A DNA stretch of 31,641 nt. It comes from Branchiostoma floridae. Its lineage: Eukaryota > Chordata > Leptocardii > Amphioxiformes > Branchiostomatidae. The notes beneath the pieces are model-generated. The model did no database searches. It was not told the origin of the DNA and was given only the letters and a program-made list of their open reading frames with translations. Positions 19,901 through 28,900 of the stretch are shown here, in pieces. Made by a program: the position numbers and the translations under genes. The number at the start of each line of letters is the position of its first letter. Within the stretch, counting starts at the first letter, position 1. The DNA is taken from positions 711,217-742,857 of the forward strand of contig NC_049979.1 in NCBI RefSeq assembly GCF_000003815.2, given 5' to 3'.

Positions 19901-22900
19901 CAGCCATTATCTTCTTCATAGACACACATACACAGACACAGAGACACACACACACACACATACAAAAACACACAGACACACACACACATACACACACAGA
20001 CACAGACAGACACACACACAGACAGACACACACACACAAACACACACCTGTACGATTGGCTGTAAAACTTGGTAGAAATTACTATAAACTCTACTCTACT
20101 TCACTCTTGTTTATTTTCTTCCACCCGCAAGCGCCAAAACGTGTGAATGCCTAATAAAATCTGTTAATTTTCTAATCGGTCCAACATCCGGTCCACCTAT
20201 TTTTTTCAGGTCCATTTTTTTCTGGACCGGTCCAATAAGAAAAACCGGTTTTGTACCGGTACGCTGTACCGATACCTAGCTAAATTAGCCGTTCAACCAA
20301 CAATGGCATGGGAATTAGTGGTTTGACAAATGAGAGTGGCTGTATCTCAGTCAAACACTTTATACTTTATATATATTTTCATTTTGCATTTCCTCTTTGT
20401 GACAGAGGTGACCTGGGTTATGGAATGGTCTATTTGAGCAATCCTACATGTATCTACATTTTTTCCTTATGCATGAGCTAACTTCTACTGAGAAAATCCA
20501 GTCCTTACTTGATGTCCAGAGTCAGCTCCTGTACAATACTCTTAGTCGGGACGTCTGTAAGCTCTGAAACAGGGAGGACCAGTTCACAGTTGTCATCATA
20601 GCATACATTTTCACTCATGAATTTGCTTTGAAAACGAACCAAGTACATGTACATCGTTGAAGAGGTTCATCAGTCAAGTAAGTCAATAAACTAATTCCAT
20701 CAGTGACTCTTAAAAACATTGTAAAATACATGCCTCCAAATTTTCTGCTCAGTACTTGTTGATCTTGAATGGCCTACTCTCCCCTCCAAGTGATCTCAGG
20801 AGACTAGGCCGTGATGAAGATGTACTGAGGGGACACTGAAAATTTGAAGGTACGTGTTTTATGTGTTTTCAAGATTCTTGTAGAATTATTCTATTGAACC
20901 AACTAGTTTTTCCAATGTCTCACCTTCTGCAAATTCTTCTTGAGCAGCAGCTTCTCCTTCCTACAGAGAATATAAAAAAATGAGTTATCAAATTGTATAG
21001 TTAAGATTAAGTTAAAATTAAAGTTTAAGTTTCAGTCCTTCCTGCACCAAATGGTACATGGGGCAGCGCTCACCTTTGGCCACACAGCCTTGTGCAATAG
21101 CTACAGCTAGTTCAGTGGCAGTGATTTGTGTGTTCAAGTACCATTCTCATCATCAATAAAGTCAAAGTCAAATGTGCTAAGCAGAGAAAGCAGTATGTAC
21201 CATCTTTAAAAGTCTTTTTTTGACCTGGCTGTGGATCAAACTCACGACCTACATTGTATCAACAGCAAAGCAAACACTCTACCCAATGGGCCATTGTTAA
21301 AGTATGACTTAAAAAAATATGACCTGCTATGGAGTAAGAAAAGTTTCACTCACTGCTTTAGCTTTCTCCTCTTCTGCCTGAGTCATTTCTACAACCATGT
21401 AGTCCTCTGGCCTGGTGGAAGATGTAAACAATTTGATGTAAGATCTCATTCATGTATTATCTGAGTGGGTACCAGTTCCAGATGTTCCTTTTTTTTGGAC
21501 TTGAACCCAAACGTTTTTACAAGTCCAGAACCGGTCTGGCACAACAATACACAGCAGTATATATTAAGTTATACCCAGGGCTCGAAATACTACAATACTA
21601 AAATATTACAAATTCTACCTGCACCACTCTGAAATACTTTTTTCTGCATACCTGCACTGGTGCAGGTAACATTGAATATTACTTGCACAAGACAAATTTT
21701 ACCTGCACCACTTTTTTGGAATTTAGGAAGTATTGATCATACTAAAATTGTTCAGGAACCATTGCTATTTTTTTTTCTTTTATACTTTATAGGTAGTAAC
21801 ATTCAATGCAGCTAATAACATTCCATATACACTTACATCATAAGACATGTATGTATAAAACCCAGTACATGGACCAGTGCAGGTTAGGTGCAGGTAGACA
21901 CCAGAAATACCTGCACAGCTCCAATTTCACCTGCACTAACCTGCATATGCAGGTGGTATTTCAAGCCCTGATAAAACAGACAAACAAACAAACAAACAAA
22001 GAAGCGAACCCACTTGATGATCTCGCCGTAGTCGTCCCACTTGACCCTCTCCTCGGGTGCGGGGAACATGGGGTACGCTTTCTTGGCCTGCTTGAAGAAC
22101 CCGCCCTTCCTGCCACCCTCCGCCTGCATCATTAGATCATGCTTCGCCACGCCCTTCACCCCGCCCGGGAAGCTGGACCCCTCCACCTCCATCTCATCCT
22201 CACTTTCACTGGTGTCCGACTCATCTCTGGGAAAAAAGGGAAAGTGATTCTAAAAAACATGTGAAAGTGAGATCTCCATCTCTCAGGTGGTAAGACAGGG
22301 AATGTAGGTGAGAAGGAAAGTGATCTTTAACCAGTGAGAGTAACCCCTCCATCTCTATCTCTTCCTCAGTTTCACTCATCTCTGGGATAAAGAAGTAGAC
22401 AAAGGTGAGAAGAAAATGAAAGTGAATGTAACCTCTACACCTCCATCTCATCCTCACTTTCACTGGTGTCCAACTAATCTCTGGGTCAACATAGGTGAAA
22501 AGGTGATCTTGAGACAAGGAAAGGGTAATTGAACCCTCCACCACCCTCTCACTCTTACTGTTGTCTGATTTACTTCTGGGATCACAGGTGGCAAGAAAGT
22601 TTTTCTTTGCTTCTCTGGCATAACTGGTAAACCACCTTTAGGAGTAACACACCGGTTTTGTACAGTAAGGTACAAGCTGTGTAAGACCAGACTGTAGGTT
22701 TGATCCATGAAAACGGAAGTACCTTTCCCACGGGCACAACATTGGAGCCTGTTAGGGATTCAAACACATGACCTTTAGATTTCAGTAAACATCCTTGCCA
22801 CTTTGAAAAGTGAAGGTGATCTGGAACAAGTGAAAAAGACGCATCCGTTTCATTCTCAGTGGTGTCTGACACATCACTGAGAAGATGCATCACTTAGCTG

Positions 22901-25900
22901 ACCGAACAGCACATAGAGTACTGCATGCAAAACTTACCCCTTTGCCTTTGATTCTCTTCTCTTTTTCTCTTCCTTTTCTTTCTTCTCTTCCTGCAGGTAC
23001 TCTTCCAGCTCGGGTCCCTCAAGCCGAACTCTTTTTCTCGCCTAGAAGAGAAAAGGTTGAAGTACTTCATAAAAATCACTTTGAAAAAGCAGAGATAAAC
23101 TTTCCTTCTTTCGTTTGATTCTACTTTATTTTACAAAAGTTCACACCTTTAAGACTTACTCATAATGCAGTGATTATGCATCTACTAACAGCAATGGCCC
23201 TACAATAAAGTCACATTTTCAAGGCCTTCCATTTAGACTATACTCCTGATCAACTAAGGTTGGCGCTGGTTCAGTCGTTGTCTGGAATCAGTCCTATTCT
23301 ATCTCCAGTTTGCTACTTCTATCACATCCAAGCAGAATATGAATTTCCCGACTTTGAATTTTCAAAATCTATATTCGGCTTTTTAAGTCTAGTAAGGCAA
23401 CCTCATGACTAACTCCCAACCATGGTCAGGAGAAGGTTGAGAGACCATGGTCGGCTATGTGTGACAGGGGCTTAACTCCTAACCATGGTCTGGAGAAGGT
23501 TGGGAGGCCATGGTAGGCTATGTGTGACAGGGGCTTTACTCCCAACCATGGTCTGGAGAAGGTTGGGAGGCCATGGTAGGCTATGTGTGACAGGGGCTTA
23601 ACTCTCAACCATGGTCAGGAGAAGGTTGAGAGACCATGGTCGGCTATGTGTGACAGGGGCTTAACTCTCAACCATGGTCAGGAGAAGGTTGGGAGGCCAT
23701 GGTCGGCTATGTGTGACAGGGGCTTTAGCGAGCCAAGATCTACCTTTACAGTTGTCAGAAGTAAGACTGGACTGCTCACCTGTAAGGTGTAGTGAGCTAA
23801 GATCTACCTGTACAGTTGTCGGAAGTAAGACTGAACTGCTCACCTGTAAGGTGAATGTCTTCATCTTGGGGTTGTCGATCAGCATCCTCCCCAGGGTGCC
23901 GGGGCCGGGCCGCGACGTCAGCACCACAGTGTTCTTTTGGTTCTGACACCACTGCACGAACAGCTCCCGTGAGAACCCTGACTCCAGATCGGGCACGGAT
24001 GCAAGAACAACCTACACACAAGAAAATTGACAACATCACTGTAGTGTAAGTTCTGTCTACAGTCAGTACCGTGTTCTTTAGCTGGTTCTGACACCACTGC
24101 ACGAACAACTCCCGCGAAAACCTGGACTCCAAATCGGGCACTGATGCAAGAACAACCTGAACACGACAAGAAAACAGACAACATAACTGTAGTGTAAGTT
24201 CTGTCTACAGGCAGTACCACCGTGATCTTTAGCTGGTTCTGACACCACTGCACGAACAACTCCCGCGAAAACCCGGACTCCAGGTCGGGCACGGATGCGA
24301 GAACAACCTACACACAAGAAAACAGACAGCATAAGCGTAACTTGTAAGTTCTGTCTACAGTCAGCACCAGTGCTCTTCAGCAGGTTCTGACACCACTGCA
24401 CGAACAGCTCCCGCGAGAACCCAGATTCCAGGTCGGGCACTGACGCTAGAACAACCTACACACGACAAGAAAACAGACAACATAAGTGTAGTGTAACTTC
24501 TGTCTACAGTCAGTCCCAGTGTTCTTCTGGTTCTGACACCACTGCACGAACAGCTCCCGCGAGAACCCGGATTCCAGATCGGGCACGGATGCAAGAACAA
24601 CCTACACACAAAGAAACAGACAACATAAGCGTAACTTGTGAGTTCTGTCTACAGGCAGTACCACGGTGTTCCTCTGGTTCTGACACCACTGCACGAACAG
24701 CTCCCGCGAGAACCCGGACTCCAGGTCGGGCACTGACGCTAGAACAACCTGAACACAACAAGAAAACAGACAACATAAGTGTAGTGTAACTTCTGTCTAC
24801 AGGCAGTACCACAGTGTTCTTCAGCAGGTTCTGACACCACTGACACTGTACGAACAGCTCCCGTGAGAACCCGGACTCAAGATCAGGCACTGATGCGAGA
24901 ACAACCTAAACACGACAAGAAAACAGACAACATAGTGTAGTGTACATCTCATGTACTACATTGTGAAGTATTTATGTGTTCTGCCAGTTCATTCTTGTGA
25001 CACTGATGAAAAGTGATGGATGTTGTTGGGGCTAGGGGGCCTTGGTCCAAGATGGCGGCTTCCTTTGGAGTTTCCATGATTGTGGTTGGAATCTATCCTA
25101 ATCCTCAACATGGATAGCCTTTGGAAGCCGAAAAACTACCACAGCACATAGAGTAGACAGGGTTTACAGTGATTTTCAGTTTATTTTTGGTTCCTGTCGA
25201 CTAGATAGTGACAAATTTTCAATCATCCGGAATAAGGCATGGGCTGCCCTCCCACCCTTTGCATCTGAGTTCTCGGACATAATTTTTTTTTCCTTCGTTA
25301 CTCGGCGCTGGAAGTTTCCTCCACCCCGGACATCAAGCCACCCCTGCTACTGTCTGCCGAGGAGTAAACCTCGTTAATAAATCCTGCTTTATTTCACGGG
25401 AAGTGGAGGTTCAAGCGGCATTCATCGACAGACTGGTGATAAAATGGCGCTGGACCTGTGACTACGCAGAGGATTGGACCTGCTCGGCGACGGTAGTTCC
25501 TATGACAACCATCAACAAACTGAAGGTTTTTCACGCACCGAACATATCGTTCTTGAACTGGTACAACAATGGGTAGGCACACCTGCCCCAGTTAGAGGGG
25601 AACTGTGAAAAAATGACAGGAGGAGTTGCGACCCCTGCATTACAACTCGCAATAGAAAGAGTCAAAACATGACTAGCTTTCCCAACCTCGAAAATTCGTC
25701 ATGCGGTATTGTAAAGGAAAGACTGCTCAGATGCAAGAAAACCTTGCTAGTATCAACTTTTAACACTAGAACCCTGAACTCAGCTTCCAAATTGGGTGAA
25801 ACTGCTGCATTGGCAAACGAGTATAGCATTGATATTGTGTGTATACAGGAGCACAGATTATGTCATGATGATGTTATTATTCAGCACAAGGATATGGGTA

Positions 25901-28900
25901 ATGGCTGGAAATTACTCATAAGTTCTGCAGAAAAAGGGTCAAATAATGCAACAATTAGAGGTGTTGGCTTATTACTTAGCCCGAAAGCTTATAAATGTTT
26001 AAACTCTGTTGAAAGCATTAGCCCTAGGATTATTGTTGCCAATTTTGAAGGAAATCCAGCCACTACCGTGATATCATGTTATAGCCCCACTAATGCGACA
26101 GATGAAGAAGAGGTCAGAGAGTTTTACTCGGCTCTTGCTGACACAGTAAAAGAAATTCCTAAACATAATGTTTGCATTGTGGGAGGGGACATGAATGCAA
26201 AGATAGGTCAACCAGATTCTAAAGGATCTAGTTATCATAGCGAAACTAATAGAAATGGCAAATACCTCCTAGAATTCATAAATGAATGCAACATGTTAAA
26301 CCTCAGCATTAACTACACCAAGAAAAAAGGGAAACTTTGGAGTTTTTCCTACCCCAACGGTGAGCGTGCCCAGATTGACTACCTTCTGATTAACAAAAAA
26401 TGGAGGAACAGTGCACTTAACTGCGAAGCATATAATAGCTTTTCAAATATTAAATCTGACCATAGGATAGTAACAGCTAAATTCAGACTGAGTTTGAGAG
26501 CACCTAAACGACAATCTGAAAGGGGCACAAGATACGACTGGGGTAAACTACTAAATGACGCTGAAGTTAATGTAGCATATACAAATGAAGCCAAGAGGAA
26601 TTTTGTTGAGCTTAACGACCTTGATGAGACCAAAAATGCTAACTCAATCTATGCAAATGTCATAAGAGCACACGAAGAAGCAGCAGATTTACATGTCCCA
26701 ATTAAGCCAAAAGTAAGGAAGCGTGTGCCCTGGGCTTATGATAAGAACATTTTGGATAAACGGGAAGCTCTAAGGAAGGCAACTGTAGAACAAAAGAGTG
26801 AAGTCGAGATAAACAAAATGAAGGATGAGCTTGACAAAGCATATGAGCAGGAACTTGAATCTTACATAAAGCAAAAGACTACAGTGATCCAAAGTGCCCA
26901 TGAAGAACATAGAGGAGCACTGGCATGGGCCACTGTAAATGAAATAACCTCGAGAAAGAAAACCAAACAAGGGATGTTAAAGGCAAAAAGCCAACAAGAG
27001 AGAGTTAATCTATGGCATGATCATTTTTCCAAACTTCTCGGTCAACCTCCCAACATTGTAAATATACCTGTTGTACCAGTTATTGATTACATATTACCAA
27101 TCAACACAAGTGACTTCACTAGGGAGGAACTTATGGACTGTATCAAGACTTTTAACAATGGTAAAACCCCTGGTCTTGACAATATACCAATAGAAGTCTG
27201 GAAGACTGAAGCCCTGATTGACCCTCTACTCGAAATTTGCAATAGAACATTTCATCAGGATAGAGCAGATGTCTGGGTAAGTAGTGGAATACTTCCACTA
27301 CCAAAAAAGGGTGATCTTGGCTATACAACAAACTATAGGGGAATTAGTTTGTCAGCTACAGCAGCTAAAATCTACAACAAAATGCTTTTGCTGAGGATCA
27401 GACCTCATGTGGAACCACTACTTAGAGACAACCAAAATGGCTTTAGGCCTGGTAGGTCAACCTTATCCCAAATACTAGTATTGAGAAGGCTTATTGAAGG
27501 TATTGAGGATCAAAATCTGAAAGCAGTTATAACATTTATCGACTTCAGTAAAGCTTTCGATTCCATTCACCGTCAGAAGCTAATGGAAATTTTGAGAGGG
27601 TATGGTATACCAGACATAATCGTTGAGGCTATAAATATTCTTTATGTAGATACAAAAGCTAAAGTGCTCTCACCAGACGGTGAAACAGAGTTTTTCCAAA
27701 TAACCGCTGGTGTCCTACAAGGTGATACCTTAGCTCCCTTCCTTTTTATTGTGGCTCTGGATTATGCAATGAGACAGGCCACAGAGCAACCTGAGCTCAC
27801 GGGTTTTGTACTTAAACCAAGAAAGAGCAGTAGACACCCAGCTGAGTTACTAACTGACACAGACTTTGCAGATGATATAGCCCTTACTTCGAACATAGTA
27901 CTAGAAGCACAGTCATTGTTGCACAAGGTTGAAAATGCCTCCAAAATTGTTGGCCTACATGCCAACGATACAAAAACTGAGTATATGGTGTTCAATCAAC
28001 CTGAAGGAACCCTGATCTCAACAAAAGGTCAGGCACTTGCCTGTGTGAAAGACTTCAAGTACTTGGGTTCATGGATAAGAAACTCTAGTAAAGATGTGGA
28101 TGTCAGAATTGCTCTAGCTTGGGGAGCCATGAGTAAAATGTCAGTTATATGGAAAACCGATTTAAGTCCAACAACTAAAATCAGTTTCTTTAGAGCAGCA
28201 GTAGAGTCAATTCTCCTCTATGGGTCAGAATGTTGGACTCTGACAAAAGCCCTAAAGAGAAGACTCAACGGCACATATACGAGAATGCTGAGAACTGTCC
28301 TAAAGATCTCATGGAGGGAAAAAATTAAAAACAAAGTCCTTTACAAGGATATACCGCCGATAGCCGAAACTATTCGGCAAAGGAGACTGCGTTTTGCAGG
28401 ACACTGCTGGAGGAAAAAGGATGAAGTAGTGCACAAACTGTTACTGTGGAATCCGAACCACGGAAACAGGGGCAGGGGAAGACCGCGTAAGTCATACACT
28501 AAGCAGCTTGCTGAAGACACCGGTCTGGACCTGCAACAACTTCCCGCAGCGATGGATGACAAAGAGGGGTGGAGGAAACTGGTTATGTGGAGACTCCGAG
28601 CGAGCTCGCCGGAGTAAGTAAGTAAGTAGTAAGTTGCTCAAAATGGCTTGGATTTGTCTTTAGATGAGACCTCAATTTCTCACCTTGGGATCAGGAACTT
28701 TGTGCAGCTCGCTCAGACTGTGACACAGCTTCAGGTGTTTGAACTGGAACGGGTTGTTCCTGTTGTCCTCAAACACACGCATGATCTTATCACTCATCCA
28801 CTCCACCTGCAGGGCAAAAACATCCATATCATCAAGAGATCAAGCTTTTTAACAACACTTGCAGCTACATGTGTACAGGTTAGGTGTGAGGGGTGAAGTC

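Noticed and set aside
23985-24915. Regularly spaced repeats that might suggest a CRISPR array
   Set aside because: Units are about 148 bp, contain coding exon sequence and a splice acceptor, and lie in an animal gene.
26379-28562. Minus-strand frames of 66-84 codons within the LINE
   Set aside because: Shadows of the 982-codon endonuclease-reverse transcriptase frame.
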